In this document: positions 6,780-13,771 of the stretch, piece by piece
Position numbering within the stretch: the first letter of the stretch is position 1
How the letters are laid out: the number at the start of each line of letters is the position of its first letter
Assembly (NCBI GenBank): GCA_947472705.1
Contig: CANJDA010000016.1
Location: 1-23,595, forward strand
Length of the DNA stretch: 23,595 nt
Reading direction: 5' to 3'
Origin: Flavobacteriaceae bacterium
GTDB lineage: Bacteria > Bacteroidota > Bacteroidia > Flavobacteriales > Flavobacteriaceae
The notes under the pieces: model-generated
What the model saw: the letters and a program-made list of their open reading frames with translations, nothing else
Told to the model about the DNA's origin: nothing
Database searches by the model: none
Made by a program: the position numbers and the translations under genes

Positions 6780-7989
6780 CTTGCTTTTTCAATGAATAAA
6801 TAGCGATAATAGTACTCAACAACATCAAAAAACCACCCAAAATAAAAGGGGAACCAGGTAATTGAAATGGTGCTTCTTTATGGGTAAAGAAATAAAAAGT
6901 GTTGGTCATCATGGGCGGTCCGACAATGGCTGAAGCACTCATCAAACTAGCTAATGTTCCTTGTATTTCGCCCTGTTCATTCGGTGGAACTTTGCCAGAA
7001 ATTACACTTTGCAATGCTGGTCCAGCAATTCCTCCTAAACAATAAGGAATTAAAAACACAAACATCATCCAACTTTCTGTAGCAAAGGCAAAAAGTAACA
7101 TTCCTATAGTGTATAGTGCCAAACCTATATAAATACTTTTTTCATTTCCAAGTCTCGGACTTGTCCAACGTATTAATCCACCTTGTACAATTCCTACCAA
7201 AAGCCCGACAGCACCTAAAGAAATCCCTACCATTTTTTCATCCCAATGAAAACGATACATGGTAAAGAAACTCCAGTTACTGTGAACTGCGTGTGAACCT
7301 ACATAAAGTAGAAAAACGGCTATCATTAATCCAATTAAAGAAGGATATTTTTTTAATCTTAGAAAAGCTGTTATCGGATTTGCACGCTTCCATTCAAAAG
7401 CTCTACGATTTTCTTTTGATAATGATTCGGGCAAAATAAAATAACCATACAAGAAATTCAACATACATAAAATGGCTGCGGCATAAAACGGAACTCTAGA
7501 ACCAAATTGTCCTAGTAATCCACCTATCACAGGCCCAATAATAAATCCTAAACCGAAAGCTGCACCTATCATTCCAAAATTTTTGGCTCTGGTTTCTGGT
7601 GTACTTACATCTGCAATATAAGCAGAGGCTGTTGTGATACTAGCTCCCGTTAATCCTGCTATAATTCTTCCCACAAATAACCAAATGATTGTTGGCGAAA
7701 ATGCCAACAACAAATAATCCATAGCAAAAGCAAATAGAGAAATCAAGATGATGGGACGGCGGCCATATTTGTCACTTAAATTTCCAATTAACGGCGCACA
7801 AATAAACTGAGTAATGGCATATGCAAAAGTTAACCAACCACCATATTTGGCTGCTTCACTAATGTCTCCATGAATCAATTCTTTGATTAATTTTGGAATC
7901 ACTGGTATAATAATTCCCCAACCCGTAATATCGATAAGCATTGTGATAAATATAAATCCTATCGCAGCTTGTTTTTGGTTTTTTTTCAT
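6754..7989 (-). CDS. MFS exporter of the TCR/Tet type
   Basis: A 411-residue major facilitator with 12 predicted membrane helices. MFS motif A is GNLSDKYGRRPIIL in the loop after helix 2. The antiporter motif C of 12-TM drug/H+ exporters is recognisable in helix 5 (GAAFGLGFIIGPVIGGLLG). The overall pattern resembles TetA-type proteins, and annotation pipelines often name such genes tetracycline exporters. Nothing in the sequence proves the substrate, and the chromosomal context shows no resistance island. The N-terminus MKKNQKQAAIGFIFITMLIDITGWGIIIPVIP is normal. A structured intergenic repeat lies just upstream (8002-8072). Its 3' end overlaps the retropepsin-like gene. Confidence 0.87.
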   Translation of the reverse strand: MKKNQKQAAIGFIFITMLIDITGWGIIIPVIPKLIKELIHGDISEAAKYGGWLTFAYAITQFICAPLIGNLSDKYGRRPIILISLFAFAMDYLLLAFSPTIIWLFVGRIIAGLTGASITTASAYIADVSTPETRAKNFGMIGAAFGLGFIIGPVIGGLLGQFGSRVPFYAAAILCMLNFLYGYFILPESLSKENRRAFEWKRANPITAFLRLKKYPSLIGLMIAVFLLYVGSHAVHSNWSFFTMYRFHWDEKMVGISLGAVGLLVGIVQGGLIRWTSPRLGNEKSIYIGLALYTIGMLLFAFATESWMMFVFLIPYCLGGIAGPALQSVISGKVPPNEQGEIQGTLASLMSASAIVGPPMMTNTFYFFTHKEAPFQLPGSPFILGGFLMLLSTIIAIYSLKKQATLNTNID

Positions 7990-8001
7990 AGAATAGTTTT
8001 T

Positions 8002-8072
8002 GGGCGTGCCCCCGTTCCAAAAATGAGGTCGAGCTATCCGCAGTAAATAGTACTTGCTCCTATCATTCTCAC
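8002..8072 (+). repeat. Flavobacterial structured intergenic repeat, copy B
   Basis: A GC-richer island in AT-rich DNA beginning with the self-complementary GGGCGTGCCC, then GAGGTCGAGCTATCCGC, a small hairpin (AGTA 8042-8045 / TACT 8051-8054) and GCTCCTATC (8056-8064). I recognise this layout as a family scattered through Bacteroidota intergenic DNA. It shares its core with the element at 9939-9991 in the opposite orientation. It sits 12 bp upstream of the MFS start, so its reverse complement could lie in that gene's 5' leader. It may correspond to an Rfam family such as Flavo-1, but I cannot confirm which from memory. Confidence 0.65.
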
Positions 8073-8135
8073 AAGATACAAATTAACAGAAAAACAATGG
8101 AATATTCCGAATGGCCATCTCTTTTAAATATTTCG

Positions 8136-8143
8136 TATATTTG
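8136..8143 (+). promoter_or_regulatory. Candidate -7 box for the lipoprotein gene
   Basis: TATATTTG matches the flavobacterial TAnnTTTG consensus perfectly and lies 29 bp before the ATG of the lipoprotein gene. No TTG stands at the right distance upstream, so the promoter is incomplete by eye. Confidence 0.45.
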
Positions 8144-8172
8144 AAGTGCTAACCATTTAAAAACCAATTATT

Positions 8173-8607
8173 ATGAAAAATAATTTATTGCTATTTATAA
8201 TAGTTGGTCTTGCTGTTTTATCTAATTCCTGTTCTTCTGATGATTCCGGAAACAATCAACAGAATAATATTTCCATGAAAATAAATGGTGTTAAAAAAGG
8301 AATTCCCATGATGTTTGTCACTGAGGAAAGTGGAACTGTATCAGTGAATGTAGATTATATCTCGTTTGATTATCCAACCGAAAACGTAAAATTGGAAATG
8401 AATACAACAGGAACTCATTTAACTCATATGAGTTATGATGGCTATTTGGGACTGGGGACATTTGAATCAGGGAGTTCGTTTATATCTTCAATCACCACCG
8501 ATACTAGTAAAAGAACTATTAGAGGAACCATGTCAGGGACTCTTCATTCTTCCGAATCGGGTCAGAACCTTTCAATCACCAACGGCAGTTTTTTTATTCA
8601 TTATTAA
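8173..8607 (+). CDS. Small putative surface-exposed lipoprotein, function unknown
   Basis: A 144-residue protein beginning with a type II signal peptide (MKNNLLLFIIVGLAVLSNSC), with the lipobox Cys at residue 20. The mature N-terminus CSSDDSGNN carries Ser-Asp-Asp right after the Cys, which matches the Bacteroidota lipoprotein export signal (SDD type reported for Flavobacterium), so surface exposure is likely. The remaining ~115 residues alternate polar and hydrophobic residues with many Ser/Thr/Gly and look like an all-beta domain. I do not recognise the family. It stands alone between the MFS exporter (divergent) and odhB (convergent). Confidence 0.72.
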   Translation: MKNNLLLFIIVGLAVLSNSCSSDDSGNNQQNNISMKINGVKKGIPMMFVTEESGTVSVNVDYISFDYPTENVKLEMNTTGTHLTHMSYDGYLGLGTFESGSSFISSITTDTSKRTIRGTMSGTLHSSESGQNLSITNGSFFIHY

Positions 8608-8635
8608 AAAAATCCCGCTCGAAAAACAAGCGGGA
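8606..8635 (-). terminator. Rho-independent terminator of odhAB
   Basis: On the minus strand a 7-bp stem (TCCCGCT at 8629-8635 / AGCGGGA at 8613-8619, 9-nt loop) is followed directly by seven Ts (complement of 8606-8612). It lies about 40 bp after the odhB stop. The plus strand has no T tract after the hairpin, so it is a weaker stop for the lipoprotein gene. Confidence 0.8.
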
Positions 8636-8648
8636 ATACATATATAGG

Positions 8649-8664
8649 CGCCTCGTCCGAGGCG
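8649..8664. repeat. GC-rich palindrome between the lipoprotein gene and odhB
   Basis: CGCCTCG-TC-CGAGGCG is a perfect 7-bp inverted repeat with only two bases between the arms, in otherwise AT-rich DNA and immediately followed by GATAG. It is separate from the odhAB terminator. It might be a remnant of the same intergenic repeat family, whose core also contains GCGGATAG on one strand, but the match is too short to be sure. Confidence 0.5.
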
Positions 8665-8675
8665 GATAGAAACCC

Positions 8676-9899
8676 TTAAAGCTCTAACGCTTTTTTAGGG
8701 TTATTATTCATTAAAATTTCAACTGGGTTTTCCAAAGCTTCTTTTACCGCCACTAAGAAACCAACTGACTCACGTCCGTCAATAATTCTATGGTCATAAG
8801 ACAAGGCTACAAACATTACTGGAGCAATTACGATTTGACCATTTTTCACAATTGGTCTTTCCACTACGTTATGCATTCCTAAAATTCCTGATTGTGGAGG
8901 ATTAATAATTGGTGTGCTCAACATACTTCCGAAAACGCCACCATTAGAAATAGTAAAAGTTCCCCCTGTCATTTCATCTACGGTGATTTGCCCATCACGA
9001 GCACGAATTGCCAATCGCTTTATTTCTGCTTCTACACCTCTAAATGATAATGTTTCAGCACTTCTCATTACAGGAACCATCAAGCCTTTTGGCCCTGAAA
9101 CCGCAACTGATATATCGCAGAAATCATAAGAAACTTTATCTTGACCATCTATCATAGAATTCACATCTGGGTATAATTGTAAAGCTCTTGTAACCGCTTT
9201 GGTAAAGAATGACATAAAACCTAATCCTAAACCGTGTTTGGTTTTGAATGCTTCTTTATACTCATCACGTAAAGCGTAAATGTTGGTCATATCCACTTCG
9301 TTGAATGTTGTCAACATCGCAGTTTCATTTTTAGCAGCCACTAAACGCTCAGCCACTTTACGACGCAACATCGATAATTTAGTTCTTTCTGAACCTCGAG
9401 TTCCACCCGTTGGTGTTCCCATAGAAGGTACAGCATTTACTGCATCTTCTTTGGTAATTCTTCCGTCTTTTCCAGTTCCAACGATGTCAAAAGGCTGGAT
9501 GTTTTTTTCGTCTAATATTTTTTTGGCTGCTGGTGAAGGGGTATTGGCAGCATAAGTGGCAGCAACAGGAACTGATTTAGGCGCATCTGCTTTCTTCTCT
9601 TCTACCTTAGGGGCTTCCGCTTTTACGGCTTCTTTTACTGGAGCTGCTCCGCTTGGCTTAGCAGCATCAGTATCGATTAAACAAACTACAGCACCTACTG
9701 CTACTGCGTCACCTTCTTCAGCTTTAAGAGTAATAATTCCGCTAGCTTCAGCTGGTAATTCCAAAGTTGCTTTATCAGAATCAACCTCAGCTATGGCTTG
9801 GTCTTTTTCTACATAATCACCATCCTTAACTAACCAAGTTGCAATTTCTACTTCTTTTATTGATTCTCCCGGTGAAGGGACTTTCATTTCTAAAATCAT
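8676..9899 (-). CDS. odhB: 2-oxoglutarate dehydrogenase E2 (dihydrolipoyl succinyltransferase)
   Basis: E2 core of the 2-oxoglutarate dehydrogenase complex, moving the succinyl group from E1 to CoA in the TCA cycle. The 407 residues contain one N-terminal lipoyl domain (about 1-77) with the lipoylated Lys43 in EVDSDKATLE. A Lys/Ala/Pro-rich linker follows, then a peripheral subunit-binding domain (about 115-157, SPAAKKILDEKNI...GKDGRITKEDAV) and the acetyltransferase domain. The catalytic motif SYDHRIIDGRESVGF near the C-terminus supplies the active His and Asp. One lipoyl domain and the DHRIIDG motif are typical of the oxoglutarate E2. It lies directly downstream of odhA with a 97-bp gap holding an intergenic repeat, and is followed by a terminator. 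Confidence 0.96.
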   Translation of the reverse strand: MILEMKVPSPGESIKEVEIATWLVKDGDYVEKDQAIAEVDSDKATLELPAEASGIITLKAEEGDAVAVGAVVCLIDTDAAKPSGAAPVKEAVKAEAPKVEEKKADAPKSVPVAATYAANTPSPAAKKILDEKNIQPFDIVGTGKDGRITKEDAVNAVPSMGTPTGGTRGSERTKLSMLRRKVAERLVAAKNETAMLTTFNEVDMTNIYALRDEYKEAFKTKHGLGLGFMSFFTKAVTRALQLYPDVNSMIDGQDKVSYDFCDISVAVSGPKGLMVPVMRSAETLSFRGVEAEIKRLAIRARDGQITVDEMTGGTFTISNGGVFGSMLSTPIINPPQSGILGMHNVVERPIVKNGQIVIAPVMFVALSYDHRIIDGRESVGFLVAVKEALENPVEILMNNNPKKALEL

Positions 9900-9938
9900 C
9901 TTTTATAATTTTATAGTGTTGTTTATTTTATTTTTTTC

Positions 9939-9991
9939 TAGCCCCGATTGCAGCTGGCTACCATGTAGCGCGGAAAGCGGGATAAGGCTCC
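9939..9991 (+). repeat. Flavobacterial structured intergenic repeat, copy A
   Basis: The stretch starts TAGCCCCGATTGCAGC and ends GCGGAAAGCGGGATAAGGCTCC, with a perfect 5-bp hairpin GCTAC-CAT-GTAGC (9957-9969) between. The outer ends AGCC/GGCT and the inner CCCG/CGGG can also pair, giving a closed multi-part fold. I recognise the form as a common intergenic repeat of Flavobacterium genomes. It is only 5 bp after the odhA stop, inside the odhA-odhB gap, and in antisense orientation to that transcript. Its core is shared with the copy at 8002-8072. Confidence 0.7.
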
Positions 9992-9996
9992 AAATT

Positions 9997-12768
9997 TTAT
10001 CGGAATAAATTCTTGTCAAATACCATCTTAATGGCATCGGCATGACGTCTTCTATCACGTGTACTGCTTCCTGCTGCAGGCGCTGCATACGCTTTTAACG
10101 AAGCCAATCTCCATTTCACCAAATCAAAATTCATTAGCATATAGCTGTAAGCCCCCATGTTTTTTGGTTCTTCCTGTGCCCAAACGAAATCGTCAGCATT
10201 AGGATAATTTTTAATTACGGCTTTCAATTGCTCCACTGGCAACGGAAATAATTGCTCGATGCGTACCAAAGCTACGTCATTTCGGTTTAGGTTTTCTCTT
10301 TCGGCTAAGATATCGTAATAGAATTTTCCTGTACAGAATACTAATGTTTTTACTTTTTTCTTATCAACCGATTTGTCATCAATAACTTCTTGAAACTGTC
10401 CTTTGTACAACTCCTCACGAGTAGATACGCACAATGGGTGACGCAACAAACTTTTTGGTGTAAACACAACCAAAGGTTTGCGGAATTTTGTTTTCATTTG
10501 ACGACGCAACAAGTGGTAGAAATTGGCTGGCGTAGTACAATCGGCCACGAACATATTGTGTTTGGCACACAACTGTAAGTAACGTTCCATACGCGCCGAA
10601 GAATGTTCAGCACCTTGTCCTTCGTAACCGTGAGGCAATAAAAGAACTATTCCGTTTTGGTTGTTCCATTTGTCTTCCCCACACGAAATGTATTGGTCAA
10701 TCATAATTTGGGCTCCGTTGGAGAAATCTCCAAACTGAGCTTCCCAAATGGTTAAGGCATTTGGATTTGCTAAGGCATAACCATAATCAAAGCCTAAAAC
10801 ACCGTATTCTGAAAGGAAGGAATTGAAAATATTGAACTTCCCTTTTTTGTCTTTTAATGTGTTTAGCAGAATTACTTCTTCTTCGCTATCTTCTACTTTT
10901 ACTACGGCATGACGGTGGGAAAATGTTCCTCTTTCAACGTCTTGACCTGAGACACGTATATCATAACCCTCAGTCAATAAAGAACCATAAGCCAAGGTTT
11001 CTGCAGTACCCCAATCAATGACGTCATTGTCATACATCGTTTTTCTATCGGTAACGATTTTGGTAATCTTGCTGATGAATTTTTTATCGTTTGGTAATGT
11101 AGAAACAGAAACAATAATTTCGTCCAATTTCTTTTTATCAAAAGTAGTATCTACTTTTTTCAGCATTTCGTCATCGGAAACTTGCACAAATCCTTTCCAT
11201 TCATCCTGCATAAAAGGTTTGATGATGGTCAAATCTTTTTTACGAGAAGCTTGAAGGTTTTGATCTAAGTTTTCTTTGTAGTCATTTTCTATTTTGGTCA
11301 AATAGGCCGCATCAACAATTCCAGCAGTTATTAATTTTTCGGCATAAATCTCTCTCGGATTTTTATGACGGGCAATCAATTTGTATAAAACAGGTTGGGT
11401 AAAACGAGGCTCATCACCTTCATTGTGTCCGTATTTTCTATAACCTAACAAATCGATGAAGACATCGCGTCCAAACTGCATTCTGAAATCTAAGGCGAAA
11501 AGCATGGCATGAACTACCGCTTCTGCATCATCCGAATTAACATGAAGTACTGGCGACAAGGTTACTTTGGCCACATCGGTACAATAGGTTGACGAACGAG
11601 CATCTAAATAATTAGTGGTGAACCCAACTTGGTTGTTAATTACAATATGGATTGTTCCTCCTGTTTTGTATCCATCTAATTGCGCCATTTGCACAATTTC
11701 ATATACAATTCCTTGTCCAGCTACTGCAGCATCACCGTGAACGGCAATAGGCAATACTTTAGAGAAATCATCTGGGAAATATTTGTCTTGTTTGGCACGA
11801 GTAATTCCTTCAATAACGGCTCCAACAGTTTCTAAGTGAGAAGGATTTGGTGCCAAATTGATGTTGATTTTTTTGCCTGATTTTGTTTTTCTTTCGGAAG
11901 TTAATCCTAAATGGTATTTTACATCTCCGTCGAAATATTCTTGATCGTAATCTTTACCGTCAAACTCAGAGAAAATGTCTTGAGTTGATTTGCCAAAAAT
12001 ATTAGCAAGTATATTCAATCTTCCTCGGTGAGCCATTCCCATAACGAAATGTTCTACTCCTTTTTCGGCTGCACTTTCTATTAATGCATCTAATGCAGGA
12101 ATAATACTTTCGCCTCCTTCTAGGGAAAATCTTTTTTGTCCAACATATTTGGTGTGTAAAAAGTTCTCGAAGGAAACCGCTTCATTCAATTTACCTAAGA
12201 TGTGTTTCTTTTGGTCAATGTTGAAACTAGGAAGATTATCGTTAACATTTATTTTATCTTGAATCCATTGAATTACCTCAGGTTTTCGCATATATATGTA
12301 TTCAATACCAATATGTTGGCAATACACGTTTTTCAAATGATTAAGTATTTGTTGAAGGGTTTCAGGCTTGTGTCCTAATACTTTAGCTGCATCAAATACC
12401 GTTTGTAAATCAGAAGTTGACAAACCAAAATTTTCTAAATCTAAGTTTGGTGTAAAAGTTCTTCTGCCACGAACGGGATTGGTCTCGGTAAAAAGATGTC
12501 CTCGGGTTCTGTAACCGTCAATAAGTTTTAGAACATTGAATTCTTTTTGCAACTTATCCGAAACTTGTCCGTTTTGAGGGACATTGACAGCATAATTAGC
12601 TAATTCTTGAATAGCGTTTTCTTCATTATAGGTTGTCATTCCAAAATCAAACCCTTGAAAAAAGGCTCTCCAACTTGGTTCTACGCTATCAGGATTTTGA
12701 AGGTATTGTTCGTATAAATCCGCAAAAAATTCAGTATGTGCTGCGTTTAAAAAGGAAAACCTATCCAT
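9997..12768 (-). CDS. odhA: 2-oxoglutarate dehydrogenase E1 component
   Basis: Thiamine-diphosphate-dependent E1 that decarboxylates 2-oxoglutarate and succinylates the E2 lipoyl group. At 923 residues it has normal length. The N-terminal helix MDRFSFLNAAHTEFFADLYEQY with PSWRAFFQGF binds the E2 core. MGMAHRGRLNIL (243-254) and the ThDP/Mg motif HGDAAVAGQG (344-353) mark the catalytic domain. FTTNYLDARSS and the C-terminal VWAQEEPKNMGAY are further E1o signatures. It is the first gene of the odhAB operon, with a strong promoter match about 40 bp upstream and a divergent small outer-membrane protein gene on the other side. The separate E3 gene is not in the window. Confidence 0.97.
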   Translation of the reverse strand: MDRFSFLNAAHTEFFADLYEQYLQNPDSVEPSWRAFFQGFDFGMTTYNEENAIQELANYAVNVPQNGQVSDKLQKEFNVLKLIDGYRTRGHLFTETNPVRGRRTFTPNLDLENFGLSTSDLQTVFDAAKVLGHKPETLQQILNHLKNVYCQHIGIEYIYMRKPEVIQWIQDKINVNDNLPSFNIDQKKHILGKLNEAVSFENFLHTKYVGQKRFSLEGGESIIPALDALIESAAEKGVEHFVMGMAHRGRLNILANIFGKSTQDIFSEFDGKDYDQEYFDGDVKYHLGLTSERKTKSGKKININLAPNPSHLETVGAVIEGITRAKQDKYFPDDFSKVLPIAVHGDAAVAGQGIVYEIVQMAQLDGYKTGGTIHIVINNQVGFTTNYLDARSSTYCTDVAKVTLSPVLHVNSDDAEAVVHAMLFALDFRMQFGRDVFIDLLGYRKYGHNEGDEPRFTQPVLYKLIARHKNPREIYAEKLITAGIVDAAYLTKIENDYKENLDQNLQASRKKDLTIIKPFMQDEWKGFVQVSDDEMLKKVDTTFDKKKLDEIIVSVSTLPNDKKFISKITKIVTDRKTMYDNDVIDWGTAETLAYGSLLTEGYDIRVSGQDVERGTFSHRHAVVKVEDSEEEVILLNTLKDKKGKFNIFNSFLSEYGVLGFDYGYALANPNALTIWEAQFGDFSNGAQIMIDQYISCGEDKWNNQNGIVLLLPHGYEGQGAEHSSARMERYLQLCAKHNMFVADCTTPANFYHLLRRQMKTKFRKPLVVFTPKSLLRHPLCVSTREELYKGQFQEVIDDKSVDKKKVKTLVFCTGKFYYDILAERENLNRNDVALVRIEQLFPLPVEQLKAVIKNYPNADDFVWAQEEPKNMGAYSYMLMNFDLVKWRLASLKAYAAPAAGSSTRDRRRHADAIKMVFDKNLFR

Positions 12769-12807
12769 ATCTTGTGAGAAAATAATCTTTTATTAGAAAA
12801 TCAGTTG

Positions 12808-12838
12808 CAAAAGTATGACATTTGTGATTATTTTTCAA
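12808..12838 (-). promoter_or_regulatory. odhA promoter, flavobacterial type
   Basis: Reading on the minus strand, TTG (complement of 12836-12838), 20 bp, then TACTTTTG (complement of 12808-12815) is a perfect TTG-N17-23-TAnnTTTG promoter. The ATG follows about 40 bp after the -7 box. It overlaps the candidate promoter of the divergent gene at 12883. Confidence 0.72.
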
Positions 12839-12855
12839 TGTTTTTAGTACATTTA
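12821..12855 (+). promoter_or_regulatory. Candidate promoter of the small outer-membrane protein gene
   Basis: TTTG (12821-12824), 23 bp, TACATTTA (12848-12855) differs from the consensus -7 box at the last base. It lies 27 bp before the ATG at 12883 and interlocks with the odhA promoter on the other strand. Confidence 0.45.
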
Positions 12856-12882
12856 TAATGCTAATTTAATGCCTTTCTTTAG

Positions 12883-13431
12883 ATGAAAAAGAAACTATTA
12901 TACAATCCTGCACATTTTTTTGTGTTGCTTTTCATTTTGAGCATTTCACAAACAATCTTATCTCAAGAAAGACCAATGCCAAAAGCTAAAACAAATGATT
13001 TTTGGGAACATGTGCAAATTGGCGGTGGATTTGGTGTTAGTGTTAGTAATGATTATACAGATATAACAATTGCTCCAAGCGCGATTTATAATTTTAATCA
13101 ATATTTTGCATTAGGCACTGGATTTCAGTATAGTCATTTGAAACAAAAAAAATATTATAATTCTAATGTCGTTGGAGGTAGTATAATTGGGCTGTTCAAC
13201 CCTATCGAAGTAGCTCAGATTTCTATAGAATTAGAAGAAATGCATGTCAATTCAACGTACACAGATACTTATGATAATGTGAGAAGAAGTTTTTGGAATA
13301 CTGGTTTGTATATTGGTGCAGGTTATAGGGCTGACAATGTCACAATCGGAGCTAGGATTAATGTGCTTTTTGATAAAAATAAAGACATTTACGGAAGTGC
13401 TTTTATGCCATTTATTAGAGCTTATTTCTAA
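12883..13431 (+). CDS. Small outer-membrane beta-barrel-like protein, function unknown
   Basis: A 182-residue secreted protein. The N-terminus (MKKKLLYNPAHFFVLLFILS...) is a signal peptide likely cleaved near residues 25-28. The mature protein shows alternating beta strands rich in aromatic residues and Gly, for example VQIGGGFGVSVSN, YFALGTGFQYSHL and NTGLYIGAGYRA. It ends in an aromatic residue (FMPFIRAYF), as integral outer-membrane barrels do. Eight or so short strands would suit the length. This fits the broad class of flavobacterial porin-family or barrel proteins of unknown role. It is divergent from odhA and overlaps the convergent downstream gene by 17 bp. Confidence 0.72.
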   Translation: MKKKLLYNPAHFFVLLFILSISQTILSQERPMPKAKTNDFWEHVQIGGGFGVSVSNDYTDITIAPSAIYNFNQYFALGTGFQYSHLKQKKYYNSNVVGGSIIGLFNPIEVAQISIELEEMHVNSTYTDTYDNVRRSFWNTGLYIGAGYRADNVTIGARINVLFDKNKDIYGSAFMPFIRAYF

Positions 13432-13771
13432 ACCAAACCTTCATCCATTCTCTTTTTAAGATTAAGTACGCGATTTTTTCCGAAAGCTCTACAATATCAC
13501 TCCCATCTAATTGTTTTACATTGTCTTCGGGTACATCAATGATGTAAAGCAAATTTAGTAGTTCAGTGTATTTATACTGAATTAATCGATACACTTTTTC
13601 GTGCAGTTGTACTTTAAGTTCATATGGCGAGGTACTTTGAGGGAAATCAATTGGTTCATTGGCAAAGTTGAAATCTTTATTTATTTGCTCAATGAGTTTA
13701 GCATACAAGTTTTCCTTTTCGGCTTCAGAAAGTAAAAGATCAGTATTAATTGGCGCTACAAAACTAGACAT
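13415..13771 (-). CDS. Conserved-type small protein coupled to polyprenyl synthase, function unknown
   Basis: A 118-residue soluble, mostly helical protein (MSSFVAPINTDLLLSEAEKENLYAKL...) with no signal peptide or membrane segment and no motif I recognise. Its ATG sits inside the end of the polyprenyl diphosphate synthase gene: the two share 8 bp (ATGTCTAG), a classic arrangement for coupled translation. This supports it being a real gene and transcribed with the synthase. The C-terminal ..LILKREWMKVWFRNKL is basic and aromatic. Its 3' end overlaps the outer-membrane protein gene by 17 bp. Confidence 0.72.
   Translation of the reverse strand: MSSFVAPINTDLLLSEAEKENLYAKLIEQINKDFNFANEPIDFPQSTSPYELKVQLHEKVYRLIQYKYTELLNLLYIIDVPEDNVKQLDGSDIVELSEKIAYLILKREWMKVWFRNKL

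Noticed and set aside
6754..7989. Tetracycline-resistance gene
   Set aside because: The protein is TetA-like only at the level of the TCR/Tet MFS family; there is no tetR neighbour, mobile element or specific evidence of the substrate.
9280..9816. Long open frames on the plus strand opposite odhB
   Set aside because: They are antisense shadows of a strongly conserved gene, with Ala/Ser/Thr-rich composition and no motif.
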